Assembly (NCBI RefSeq): GCF_014196715.1
Contig: NZ_JACIEF010000001.1
Location: 974,872-1,038,871 of the forward strand
Direction: 5' to 3'
DNA: 64,000 nucleotides
From: Pedobacter zeae
GTDB taxonomy: Bacteria > Bacteroidota > Bacteroidia > Sphingobacteriales > Sphingobacteriaceae
A program made the translations under genes and the position numbers. Shown in pieces: positions 45,191 to 53,781 of this stretch (positions within the stretch are counted from its first letter, which is position 1; each line of letters begins with the position of its first letter). The notes under the pieces were generated by a model. It worked only from the letters and a program-made list of their open reading frames with translations, made no database searches and was not told the origin of the DNA.

Positions 45191-47332
45191 ATGAAATCAC
45201 TAACCAGATTGTTAAACATTCTCCTGTTTCTGAGCTTTGGGTATCAAACTCAGGCGCAAACCAAATTAACGAAATACGTAAACACCTTTATTGGTACTGC
45301 GCCTTTAACTGATCCCAAAATCTTGGGGTACGAATTACCCCAGGGTTGGCGATCGTGGGCAGGTTTAACTTTCCCGGGTAGCTCGCTGCCCAACGCCATG
45401 GTGCAATTAAGTCCGGTTACGGAATTTGGCTCCGGTGCCGGTTATGAATATGAAGATGATATCATTTACGGTTTTGCGCATACCAATAAAGGTCATTGGA
45501 ACCTCTGTAATATTCCGGTTTTACCGCTTTCTAATCCAACAGATAAGTTTGGATCAAAATTTTCGCATAAAAATGAAAGTTCTGCGCCAGGTTATTATCA
45601 GGTTTACCTGGATGATTATGAAGTAAATGTAAAGCTCACTTCAACTTTAAGGGCAGGATTTCATCAATACGAATACAAAAATAGCCGTGACCGGCAAATA
45701 CTTTTTTTAATGGGTAAAGCCAATAGCGGTGTTTCTACCTGGAATATCGAACAAGTGGGTACCTCGGCTGTACAGGGTTTTCAGGGTGGTGAAAATATTT
45801 ATTTCTATGCTACCGTAAATGGCAAAATAGCTAAACTCAATCAAAAAGATGCCGGCAAACGCTCAGGTTATGCCATTGTGCATCTGGCTGATGGGGGCAA
45901 AGGACCGGTAGAACTAAAAATAGGCCTTTCTTTTGTGAGTACAGCCAATGCCAAAGAAAATTTAGAAAAGGAGATCGGTCATAAAACCTTTATGCAGATA
46001 AGGGATGAGGCTACTGCAAAATGGGAGGGCCTGTTGTCCAACATCCGGGTTAAAGGTGGTACGGAGAAACAAAAACAGCTGTTATATTCGTGTCTGTACC
46101 GGTCTTTTTTATGGCCAGCTTTGAGAAGTGATGTGAATGGTGAATTTAAAGATGCAAAACGAAACGTAGTTAAAGGCAATTTTAACTATTATACCGAGCC
46201 ATCACTTTGGGATACCTACCGCAATAAAGATGTACTTTTAGGTTTAATTACGCCTAAAGTGACCTTGGATGTAATCAAATCAATGAAAGATGTGGGCGAT
46301 AAAACCGGTTTCATCCCAACCTTTTTTCACGGCGATCATGGGGCATCGTCTATTGCCGGTTCTTACTTAAGGGGGATTGATGATTTCGATATTCAAGGTA
46401 CTTATCAGCTTTTATTACGTAATGCCAACGTAGATGGTGGTGCCCGTCCGTTTGTAAAGGAATATATCGAGAAGGGGTATATTTCCGATCCTGATGTAAA
46501 AAATCCACATGTAGAAACCAAAGCGAAAGCGGGTGTTTCTAAAACATTAGAGTATTCTTACGATGATTACTCGCTGGCACAGATCGCGAAGAAACTGGGC
46601 GACAGCAGTAATTACCGGATTTTAATGGCCAGGTCTAAAAATTATAAAAACATGTTTGATCCAGTTACCCGTTTTATGAGGGGGCGATTAGATAATGGCG
46701 ACTGGATTAAACCTTTTAACCCACAATATCCTTATTACGAATACATGTACAGGGAAGCCAATGCCTGGCAGGTTTCGTTTTATGCTCCGCATGATATGAA
46801 AGGGTTAATTGAACTATATGGGGGTGCGAAAGAATTTGAATCCAAACTGGATTCATTATTCACCTTGCCCTGGAACCCTAAATACATTGCACGCAATGTT
46901 GAAACCATGATTGGGCAATATTGCCAGGGCAATCAGCCTGATCATGAAGCGCCCTTTGCATATACTATTATCGGCAAACCCGAAAAATCGCAAAAAATTA
47001 TTGATAAAATCTTAAACGAATTATACGGCATAGGGGACGAAGGTTTAGCACTTTCCGGCATGGATGATGCCGGCGAGATGTCGGCCTGGTATGTATTTGG
47101 TTCACTGGGATTGTATCCATTTTCGGCAACCGATCCAAATTATATCGTTACCGCGCCGCTTTTTGATGAGGTAAAATGGAAAACCAGCAGTGGTAAAGTG
47201 TTAACCATTAGCAAGCCTGGCAAGGGCAGGGGTATTACCGAAATTAAAGTAGATGGAAAAATTAACCAGGGCTATTTTATTTCTCATGATCTGTTCAGGA
47301 ATGGGGGTAAGGTAGAAATTAATACTAAATAA
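45191..47332 (+). CDS. GH92-family alpha-mannosidase, divergent
   Basis: The 713-residue protein has a signal peptide (LLNILLFLSFGYQTQAQ), then TKYVNTFIGTAP and FPGSSLPNAMVQLSPVTE, the GH92 N-terminal pattern. TYRNKDVLLGLI, GASSIAGSYLRGI, TLEYSYDDYSLAQIAKKLG, QGNQPDHEAPFAY and GMDDAGEMSAWYVFGSLGLYP follow the family order. GH92 enzymes are calcium-dependent exo-alpha-mannosidases. The last motif is usually GNDDCGQMSAWY, so Met, Ala and Glu replace Asn, Cys and Gln here. The HTNKGHWNLCNIP stretch also departs from the usual HTH form. A different linkage or substrate is possible. Confidence 0.88.
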   Translation: MKSLTRLLNILLFLSFGYQTQAQTKLTKYVNTFIGTAPLTDPKILGYELPQGWRSWAGLTFPGSSLPNAMVQLSPVTEFGSGAGYEYEDDIIYGFAHTNKGHWNLCNIPVLPLSNPTDKFGSKFSHKNESSAPGYYQVYLDDYEVNVKLTSTLRAGFHQYEYKNSRDRQILFLMGKANSGVSTWNIEQVGTSAVQGFQGGENIYFYATVNGKIAKLNQKDAGKRSGYAIVHLADGGKGPVELKIGLSFVSTANAKENLEKEIGHKTFMQIRDEATAKWEGLLSNIRVKGGTEKQKQLLYSCLYRSFLWPALRSDVNGEFKDAKRNVVKGNFNYYTEPSLWDTYRNKDVLLGLITPKVTLDVIKSMKDVGDKTGFIPTFFHGDHGASSIAGSYLRGIDDFDIQGTYQLLLRNANVDGGARPFVKEYIEKGYISDPDVKNPHVETKAKAGVSKTLEYSYDDYSLAQIAKKLGDSSNYRILMARSKNYKNMFDPVTRFMRGRLDNGDWIKPFNPQYPYYEYMYREANAWQVSFYAPHDMKGLIELYGGAKEFESKLDSLFTLPWNPKYIARNVETMIGQYCQGNQPDHEAPFAYTIIGKPEKSQKIIDKILNELYGIGDEGLALSGMDDAGEMSAWYVFGSLGLYPFSATDPNYIVTAPLFDEVKWKTSSGKVLTISKPGKGRGITEIKVDGKINQGYFISHDLFRNGGKVEINTK

Positions 47333-47354
47333 AAACTTTCAGGAAGCTAAATAT

Positions 47355-47732
47355 TTATCGCTCGTTTGTCACAAATTCACCTTTTTCTGATACGATCTGA
47401 TTTCCCCACATGGTGATGGTCTCTAAAATGGGTATAAATGTTTTTCCAAAATCGGTCAGAGCATAAACAACCTTAATCGGTGGCTTTTCGCCATATACTT
47501 TTCTGGATACCAGGCCATCTTTTTCCAGCTGTTTTAACTGTAAACTCAATGTCATTTCGGTGATATGCGGCATCTCTTTTCGAAGTTCATTGTAACGCTT
47601 TTCAGTATCTTTTAAATGATAAAGGATTACGGCTTTCCATTTTCCACCGATCAGATCCATTGCCAGGCTTACTGTACACGGATAAATTTTTCCTTTTAGT
47701 TTCACGTAATCAGCTATACATTCTGTTTTCAT
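47355..47732 (-). CDS. HxlR-family transcription regulator
   Basis: The 125-residue protein is a typical HxlR winged helix: TVSLAMDLIGGKWKAVILYHLKDTEKRYNELRKEMPHITEMTLSLQLKQLEKDGLVSRKVY, then VYALTDFGKTFIPILETI. A Cys near the N terminus (TECIADY) and a second (YPCTVSL) may act as redox sensors, as in some HxlR proteins. It diverges from the NmrA-like gene across 102 bases, with overlapping promoters and an inverted repeat. It therefore probably represses itself and that gene. Confidence 0.92.
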   Translation of the reverse strand: MKTECIADYVKLKGKIYPCTVSLAMDLIGGKWKAVILYHLKDTEKRYNELRKEMPHITEMTLSLQLKQLEKDGLVSRKVYGEKPPIKVVYALTDFGKTFIPILETITMWGNQIVSEKGEFVTNER

Positions 47733-47769
47733 CTGTATTTCTTTTTTGACCTATCGTTTTGGATAGTTA

Positions 47770-47820
47770 TTGCAAATCTATTTAACTAAAAATAGTTTTG
47801 CAACTATAATTTTTATAGTT
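47770..47820. promoter_or_regulatory. Overlapping divergent promoters and HxlR operator
   Basis: Plus strand: TTG (47770) and TAGTTTTG (47793-47800) with 20 bases between. Minus strand: TTG (47803-47801) and TAGATTTG (47780-47773), also 20 bases apart. AACTATAA-TTT-TTATAGTT at 47802-47820 is a perfect inverted repeat covering the minus -33 box and the plus start site. AACTA-AAAA-TAGTT overlaps the plus -7 box. Confidence 0.7.
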
Positions 47821-47834
47821 AAAATATAATACAC

Positions 47835-48812
47835 ATGAAATCAGACTTAAATGCCGCTGAGGCAATAAGAAAACAAGAGAAACCTTTAATTACTATTGTG
47901 GGTGTTTTAGGAAAACAGGGACTGAGTGCAGCACGTACACTCTTAGAAAGCGGACGTTACCGGGTGCGCGGGATTACCAGGCGGATTGATTCGCATGAGG
48001 CGCAGCATTTGTCCGGGCTGGGAGCTGAACTGATAGGTATACCGCTTGATCTCGGTTATAAAAAAGATTTTGTGGAAGCATTCCGGGGATCATATGGTGT
48101 TTTCATGATGACCCCAAGCATTGCTCCGCCGCAAACACATGAAATGGAATTGGGCATCCAGTTAGCAGATGCTGCTGTTGAAGCAGGTGTTCAGCATATT
48201 ATTTTCAGTAGCCTTGAAAATGTAGATAAAATTACAGATGGCAAGAAATTTGCCCCTCATTTCACTGACAAAGCCAAGATTGAAGAATATATACGAACAC
48301 TTCCGATTACTAGCTCATTTATCTATATGGCTTTTTTCTATACCAACCTTATGGAGTTTTATCCTCCCCGTATGGATGGCGATACACTGGTGTTTCCTAT
48401 TTACTTACCAAAAGATTTCCGTGCACCTTTTGTAGACCCTCTTACGGCTACCGGGCCAGCTGTACTGGAAATTTTTTCAAATCCTGAATATTATGCAGGT
48501 AAATCATTGCCGGTGATTGGCGATATGATCTCCCCAAAGGAAATGGTTGATACTTTCGCAAAGGTTACGGGAAAAAAGGCTGCCTATAGTTCGGCGTTTA
48601 CCCGGGAGGAGATGCTTCACCATTTTCCTGAATTTAGCACTAATGAACTTTTGGTCAGTGAGATTCTGGGAATGGCAGAATATGCGGTCGAATATGGTTA
48701 TTTTAAAGAAGATCGTGATTTGCAATGGAGCAGAAAGATCAATGCGAATAGCCTGACCTGGGAAGAGTTTCTGCGCAGCTCAGGCTGGCAAGGTGAAAAG
48801 CTGGCGTTTTAA
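47835..48812 (+). CDS. NmrA-like NAD(P)-binding protein
   Basis: The 325-residue protein has an atypical Rossmann start (LITIVGVLGKQGLSAARTLLESGRYRVRGITRR) and the NmrA-like order: ELIGIPLDLGYKKDFVEAFRGSYGVFMMTP, AGVQHIIFSSLENVDKI, MAFFYTNLMEFYPPRMDGDTLVFPIYL. NmrA-like proteins sense the NADP/NAD ratio or act as short-chain reductases. The Tyr-Lys catalytic pair of classic SDRs is not obvious, so a sensor or quinone-reductase-like role fits better. It is the likely target of the HxlR regulator encoded divergently. Confidence 0.87.
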   Translation: MKSDLNAAEAIRKQEKPLITIVGVLGKQGLSAARTLLESGRYRVRGITRRIDSHEAQHLSGLGAELIGIPLDLGYKKDFVEAFRGSYGVFMMTPSIAPPQTHEMELGIQLADAAVEAGVQHIIFSSLENVDKITDGKKFAPHFTDKAKIEEYIRTLPITSSFIYMAFFYTNLMEFYPPRMDGDTLVFPIYLPKDFRAPFVDPLTATGPAVLEIFSNPEYYAGKSLPVIGDMISPKEMVDTFAKVTGKKAAYSSAFTREEMLHHFPEFSTNELLVSEILGMAEYAVEYGYFKEDRDLQWSRKINANSLTWEEFLRSSGWQGEKLAF

Positions 48813-49058
48813 TTAACTTTTGCCTGCTGAAAAGTGATCATTTCCGGTTATGTACGGCTTTATTCCTGGTATCTTCATTCAAGGAAAGTAATATGTTTTT
48901 ATGCAGGGAATACGGTATATTTTTTTCAGGACAAAAAAAAGCACTGTACATAATGCCTTTATCTATAAAAATGAATGGTGATGCAACCTTCGATCAATCT
49001 TGATCGTCTTTCCTCAAAACATAATTAATATATAGCTGTAGCACCAAACCATTTTAAC

Positions 49059-49712
49059 ATGAAAAAATCTATCTACCTTTTTATTTTCGCCCTTTGCGTT
49101 CTTGCAAATTCTTGCACAATGATGGTTAAGGGATTTGCTAAACTCCTGGTTAAAAATTATAACGACTATACCAGTACTCATATTTCTGATATACAGCTTG
49201 TAGATTTGAAGGGAAAGCATCAAACTTTTGGCAATTTATACAGTGGAAAAACAGTTTATCTATATGTTTGGAAGGATAAAAAACTGTCTGCTGAGCAGGA
49301 AAAAGAATACCTTTTATTAAAAAAGCGCTTTGCTAAATATCCGGACGTAGTGTTTGCCAATCTTTGTGTAGGTTCAGATACCTCCGCAAATGTTAACAGG
49401 CTCGTTGATAATGATTCATCAGCCGAATTCAGGAGGATTCTGAAAATTAGTGATCCCGCACCATTTATTATTGGAAAAGACGGTGCAATATTATCTTACA
49501 AGGGACCGAAACCTGAAGACAAAATTATAGTTGATTATGTGATTTGCCAAGCCATGAAGGGTGAAGATGGAACCAAATCTGCCAAACGGTTCATTAGAGG
49601 TGTGAATGGGAACAGTCAGTTTAAGTCTGTTCAACTCATTGAATGGTATACTGACCATTTTGGCAAAGCTCCTTCAAATAAACTTTCCATGTCTTTATCT
49701 TCTACAAACTAA
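49059..49712 (+). CDS. Lipoprotein with thioredoxin-like fold, no CxxC
   Basis: The 217-residue protein has a lipoprotein signal (MKKSIYLFIFALCVLANSC, Cys at residue 19). The body looks thioredoxin-like: ISDIQLVDLKGKHQTFGNLYSGKTVYLYVWKDKK, then FANLCVGSDTSANV, and APFIIGKDGAILSYKGPKPEDKIIVDYVI. The position of the CxxC motif is taken by VWKDKK, so it cannot act as a standard disulfide reductase. The C-terminal 60 residues match nothing I know. An inverted repeat covers the stop codon. Neighbouring genes give no hint of function. Confidence 0.65.
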   Translation: MKKSIYLFIFALCVLANSCTMMVKGFAKLLVKNYNDYTSTHISDIQLVDLKGKHQTFGNLYSGKTVYLYVWKDKKLSAEQEKEYLLLKKRFAKYPDVVFANLCVGSDTSANVNRLVDNDSSAEFRRILKISDPAPFIIGKDGAILSYKGPKPEDKIIVDYVICQAMKGEDGTKSAKRFIRGVNGNSQFKSVQLIEWYTDHFGKAPSNKLSMSLSSTN

Positions 49713-49747
49713 ATTTTAATCCTATGGGTTAATTTTAGTTTGTAGAA
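49700..49747. terminator. Inverted repeat over the lipoprotein stop codon
   Basis: TTCTACAAACTAAA (49700-49713) and TTTAGTTTGTAGAA (49734-49747) are exact inverted copies with an AT-rich centre. The first arm contains the TAA stop codon. No T-run of note follows, so it may be a processing or stability element rather than an intrinsic terminator. Confidence 0.45.
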
Positions 49748-49818
49748 ATATTAGCAAAGGCGTGTACTGATTGATCGGTGTAAAATGAAAAAACTTGAAC
49801 TTAACACAGGCGCTTTTT

Positions 49819-50808
49819 CTATATATCCAGTACAGGGTATGGGCCTTCCGTAAAGGTTTCAGCATGATAACCTTTTATGCCTACATCAAGTGATAGTTGA
49901 CTGCGAAAGTCTTTGCCTGCGGCAATACAATCTAATACATAGCCAAAGTCGTACTTGGGTTTCCAGCCTAATTCACATCTTGCTTTTTCATTTACATAAA
50001 CACGATCAATCTTTGGTAGCATTGTCCAGCCTTTCTTTGCAAATAATGTTCTGAAGTCCGGAAATATTTTTTCAACCACTGCACTGGCATCAGTGTGGAG
50101 TTCCGTTAAATGCTGCTGTTCAAATGGTGAGGTTGAACTGATGATATATTTACCAAAGCCAATTTCCTGTACTTTGTCAATGGCTAATAAGTGAGCGGTT
50201 ACCACATCTTCAACATCCACCCTGCGATATAAGTACTCGGTTGCCTTGATGTTCAGGTCCTGATAATTTTCCCTGATTGATTTCTTGTCATCTTCTTCGG
50301 GAAAGAATCGCGATGTTTTTAAAACCAGGCAGGGTAACTTATGGTTACGGCAGAATATTTGGCAAAGATCTTCAGCGGCACTTTTTGTAACCCCGTAAAT
50401 GTTCTTTGGAAGGCCAATTGTTTTTTCGGTTATCCAAATTGCCGGCTCATTTGGCTTAGGCGTTAAGGTATCGCCGAAAGTACTTGTGGTGCTGGTATAA
50501 ATAAAGCCTTTAATGTTTGCTTTTCGTGCTGCTTCCAATAAGGTGAGTGTACCTGTGATGTTGGTGTCTATAAAATCCTGGCTGGCATGTGTACCAACAT
50601 GGGGTTTGTGAAGTGTTGCCGTGTGAATTATAAAATCGACCTGGTTTACCAGGCTGTTTACCAGTGCTGTGTTGGTAATTGATCCTGTATGAGTAGTGAA
50701 TTCTGATGGATTCAGGTCGAGCCCGATATAATCGCGGTGATTTGCTTTTAATTGCCTGGCTATTGCTTCTCCTAAATGCCCGCTTGTTCCTGTTATGAGT
50801 ATTTTCAT
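49819..50808 (-). CDS. NAD-dependent epimerase/dehydratase
   Basis: The ATG at 50808 gives 329 residues starting MKILITGTSGHLGEAIARQL, an extended-SDR NAD site. FIHTATLHKP-like FIIHTATLHKPHVGTH, the Ser-Thr-Thr region YTSTTSTFGD, and YGVTKSAAEDLCQ with the catalytic Tyr-x3-Lys follow. YRRVDVEDVVTAHLLAI and GWKPKYDF fit nucleotide-sugar epimerases. The real substrate is unknown. It is divergent from the Crp-type gene at 51106, with 297 bases between. Confidence 0.87.
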   Translation of the reverse strand: MKILITGTSGHLGEAIARQLKANHRDYIGLDLNPSEFTTHTGSITNTALVNSLVNQVDFIIHTATLHKPHVGTHASQDFIDTNITGTLTLLEAARKANIKGFIYTSTTSTFGDTLTPKPNEPAIWITEKTIGLPKNIYGVTKSAAEDLCQIFCRNHKLPCLVLKTSRFFPEEDDKKSIRENYQDLNIKATEYLYRRVDVEDVVTAHLLAIDKVQEIGFGKYIISSTSPFEQQHLTELHTDASAVVEKIFPDFRTLFAKKGWTMLPKIDRVYVNEKARCELGWKPKYDFGYVLDCIAAGKDFRSQLSLDVGIKGYHAETFTEGPYPVLDI

Positions 50809-51052
50809 TTCTTGAAGTTTAAAATTAGTGCTAACGTCAGAAAAAAACTGTCGATATAACGGCATTTTATCACCACAGCCGCTACGGATTAAAGATACAA
50901 AAGTCCAATTATTTTATTTCCTCACCGAATAAGGATGATCGGTTTTTGGTGGATTTTAGTACCAACAGCCCGACAAGGAAAAATTCAACGATCTCGTTAG
51001 GCCTTTTCGAATCTCCTATTGATTTACGGAAGGAAATCTGAGAACAAAATTA

Positions 51053-51060
51053 TACTTTTG
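51053..51060 (+). promoter_or_regulatory. -7 element for the Crp-type gene
   Basis: TACTTTTG matches TAnnTTTG and predicts a start near 51067, after the upstream in-frame start 51019 and before the ATG 51106. The overlapping minus-strand sequence TAATTTTG (51052-51045) may serve the epimerase gene. Confidence 0.45.
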
Positions 51061-51105
51061 AATGGACTGAAAACCAGAGAAGCTTGCCTCAATAAACTTA
51101 AATGT

Positions 51106-51687
51106 ATGCCGACAGCCAAAGAGATTCAACAGATTTTTGCTCCGTATTACCATGCAGATATTAATATCTGGGAAGCATTCTCAAAGAAAATCTCAGTAAG
51201 GCAATTCCTTAAGAATGAAATTGTTAAAGACTACAACGATATTGAAAGGTATCTGAATATCGTAGTGTCAGGTTCCGTAGCGCTTTTTGTCTGGAATGGC
51301 AAAAAAGACATCTGTATAAATTTACTGTACGAAAAGAGCTTCATGAGCGACTACCTTTCTTTTCTTAAACAAGCCCCGTCCGGAATTAAAACAGCGGCAT
51401 TGGAAGATTGTACGCTATGGTCTATCAGTTATCCTGACCTAAATGAACTTTATGCCCGCAATGAGACCGGATTACGCATTGGTAAAGCTGTTTCTGATAT
51501 TCTTTTTCTCAGGAAACAACAGGAGCAAATCAATCTTCTCACGCTCACTCCAGATGAACGTTATCTTAGGCTGATCAAGCAAAGGCCTGAAATCTTCCAA
51601 CGGACACCGCTTAAAATCATTGCTTCGTATCTCGGACTAACAGCGGAGAGCTTAAGCCGGTTAAGAAAAAGGCTTGCTGCAAAGTAA
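51106..51687 (+). CDS. Crp/Fnr-family regulator
   Basis: The start at 51106 is supported by a -7 element at 51053. The 193-residue protein has a cNMP-binding-like domain (VRQFLKNEIVKDYNDIERYLNIVVSGSVALFVWNGKK) and a C-terminal helix-turn-helix (TPLKIIASYLGLTAESLSRLRKRL). The ligand pocket lacks the standard cAMP motif. This type is widespread in Bacteroidota and often regulates a neighbouring gene. The CPBP protease gene starts 71 bases downstream and may be in the same transcript. Confidence 0.9.
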   Translation: MPTAKEIQQIFAPYYHADINIWEAFSKKISVRQFLKNEIVKDYNDIERYLNIVVSGSVALFVWNGKKDICINLLYEKSFMSDYLSFLKQAPSGIKTAALEDCTLWSISYPDLNELYARNETGLRIGKAVSDILFLRKQQEQINLLTLTPDERYLRLIKQRPEIFQRTPLKIIASYLGLTAESLSRLRKRLAAK

Positions 51688-51758
51688 AACTTACCCATCG
51701 TCAATTTTTTACAGGGTATTTATCAATAGATTTGAGCATTCTAATTTAAAAACAATCT

Positions 51759-52505
51759 ATGGATAAGAAATTTCCTTATAAAGGACTCTTCATATTTTAT
51801 CTTGTTGCTCTATTTTTCCGTTTTATTGCCGTTAAAACTACGCTATACAGCAGCATTGATAATGAATACCTGCTGATTCTGCTTAGCGGAATCGGTCCGG
51901 CGATAGGAGCCTTCATAGCCATCAAAGTAACTCAGATTCCGCTAAACCTCTCGTTAAAAGGAAACTACCGTAACCTGTTTTTGCCCTTGATGGTCTTCTG
52001 GGGCTTTCCTGTTATACTCATCGGCGCGGTATCTTATGTACAACAGGGAAGTTTTCCTTTTTTATTGCTGGTTACCGTTTTACTGTATGGCTTATTGGAA
52101 GAAATCGGTTGGCGTGGATTTTTACAGGAGCAGTTCAAAAACTTACCAAAGCTGCAATCTGTGGTCCTTATCACTGTTCTTTGGTTTGTGTGGCATCTGA
52201 ATTTTGAGTTAACGGCTTCCAACCTGATTTTTTTTGCTGTGTTGTTTTTCGGAACCTGGGGAATTGGCAAAGTATACAGCAGTACATATTCTTTACTGGC
52301 AGTAGCAGGTTTTCATTCCCTGAATAATTTTTTCAGAAATGGTTTGCACGGAACCGAACTTATTTTAATTGCCGTTCTGCTGGCCTGCTGGATTGGATTT
52401 ATGCTTTGGTATAAGCAGAAATATCGTCAGGAACAGGAAGTTTGGGAAATTAACATGAATCTTCAAAAAGCCGGTTCCGAAAAAATGACATCAGGCCATA
52501 TTTAA
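51759..52505 (+). CDS. CPBP-family intramembrane metalloprotease
   Basis: The 248-residue protein has about eight hydrophobic segments and the three CPBP (Rce1-like, ABI) motifs: LLEEIGWRGFLQEQF with the EE-x3-R, TVLWFVWHLNF with His, and AVAGFHSLNNFF with His and Asn. In other organisms these proteases process prenylated proteins or bacteriocin-linked peptides, or act in quality control. The substrate here is unknown. It lies between a Crp-type regulator and a DUF6624 lipoprotein gene, 28 bases before the latter. Confidence 0.9.
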   Translation: MDKKFPYKGLFIFYLVALFFRFIAVKTTLYSSIDNEYLLILLSGIGPAIGAFIAIKVTQIPLNLSLKGNYRNLFLPLMVFWGFPVILIGAVSYVQQGSFPFLLLVTVLLYGLLEEIGWRGFLQEQFKNLPKLQSVVLITVLWFVWHLNFELTASNLIFFAVLFFGTWGIGKVYSSTYSLLAVAGFHSLNNFFRNGLHGTELILIAVLLACWIGFMLWYKQKYRQEQEVWEINMNLQKAGSEKMTSGHI

Positions 52506-52533
52506 ATAAAAAAGCAATAATTAACCATACTAC

Positions 52534-53196
52534 ATGAAAAATATCCTTTCCATAATCACCTGCATGCTACTAATCAGCTGTGCATCCCGTAAAATGACGG
52601 TCTCCCAGAAAGAAGCAGTTTTAAAAGAACTCAAATACATTTACGACATCGATCAGAAGTTTGCCGGACTTCCACCCAAGGGACTTATAGATCAGTATGG
52701 CAATAAAAAAGGGTGGGAGATTTTTCTCGCACAACGAGACAGTGTGGGCAACGATAACCAGAAAAGAATTAAAAAGTTATACCAGCAATATGGCTATCTT
52801 GGACTTAAGCAGGTAGGAGAAAAGGAAACGGATTTCTGGATTTCCATACAACATGCCGATAATGATATTGCTTTTCAGAAACAAATGCTTAATGTACTAA
52901 AAAAAGAAATCAGAAGAAATAACGCGCCTAAAATACACTATGCCATGCTGGAAGACCGTATTGCTGTTAATTTAAAGCAAAAACAACGGTTCGGCTCGCA
53001 GGTAACCTATAACAAAATCGGGCAGGCTATCCCTAAAATCGGGCTTATCGATAGTGCCAATGTTGAAAAACTGAGAAAAGAATATGATATGCCTTCATTC
53101 AAAAAGTATTATAACGATATGACCATGATGCATTTTGAAATGAATAAGGAACAACTTAAAAAAATCGGCATTAACGAACCACAGTTGTACAAATAA
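52534..53196 (+). CDS. DUF6624-type lipoprotein
   Basis: The 220 residues begin with a lipoprotein signal (ILSIITCMLLISCA, Cys at about 16). The domain shows LIDQYGNKKGWEIFLAQRDSVGNDNQKRIKKLYQQYGYLG, DFWISIQHADNDIAFQKQML, MLEDRIAVNLKQKQRFGSQV and a C-terminal helical segment. The IQHAD and LEDR-x-n-QRFGSQ words are marks of DUF6624 proteins. No function is established for the family. It is probably cotranscribed with the upstream CPBP protease gene. Confidence 0.78.
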   Translation: MKNILSIITCMLLISCASRKMTVSQKEAVLKELKYIYDIDQKFAGLPPKGLIDQYGNKKGWEIFLAQRDSVGNDNQKRIKKLYQQYGYLGLKQVGEKETDFWISIQHADNDIAFQKQMLNVLKKEIRRNNAPKIHYAMLEDRIAVNLKQKQRFGSQVTYNKIGQAIPKIGLIDSANVEKLRKEYDMPSFKKYYNDMTMMHFEMNKEQLKKIGINEPQLYK

Positions 53197-53395
53197 TGAT
53201 GATTAAGGGCTATAGAAACTCTTTTTAGCCATACAACTAAACAGGTTCGGATTAACCTGCACGATAAATTCGGATCATATCATTGGCAATAGCATAGGTA
53301 AGGAGGTAAGGATAGGTGATGCCGGTGGCCATACACGCAGCAGGATAGGAACTGACCAGCCGCTCCGCAGAAATCATCTAAATAGCCTGGTGGTG

Positions 53396-53755
53396 CTACG
53401 CAATCAAATCCACCCGCTGCCTGAAATGATCAATATCAAATGGTTTGCTGATAAAATCAGCATTACAGCCAGACTCTTCAATATCTCTTTTGGTTTTATT
53501 GGCAGACATCATTAAAACAGGAATAGCGGAAGTAACCTCATTCCCTTGCAGCTGTTTACAAATATCCAGGCCATTGCCGTCAGGGAGTAGTATATCCAGG
53601 ATAATGATATCAGGTAAGTGCGCTAAAATGGCTTCATTGAACAGCGCTGCTGTTCCATATTCCTTTATGTTATAACCGGCCTCTGTAAGAATAAAAGCGA
53701 CTATTTCTCTTATATCCGGATCATCTTCTAGTATATAGACCAATTTTGCCCTCAT
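53396..53755 (-). CDS. Single-domain response regulator
   Basis: The 119-residue protein is a bare receiver: acidic cluster LEDDPDIRE, phosphoacceptor Asp54 in IIILDILLPDGNGLD, MMSANKTKRDIEESGCNADFISKPFDID with the conserved Thr/Ser and Lys. It has no output domain, so it works by protein contact or as a phosphate relay. It starts 26 bases after the kinase gene and is almost surely its partner. Confidence 0.93.
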   Translation of the reverse strand: MRAKLVYILEDDPDIREIVAFILTEAGYNIKEYGTAALFNEAILAHLPDIIILDILLPDGNGLDICKQLQGNEVTSAIPVLMMSANKTKRDIEESGCNADFISKPFDIDHFRQRVDLIA

Positions 53756-53781
53756 ATATTCAACGTATCAAATAGTGTATC

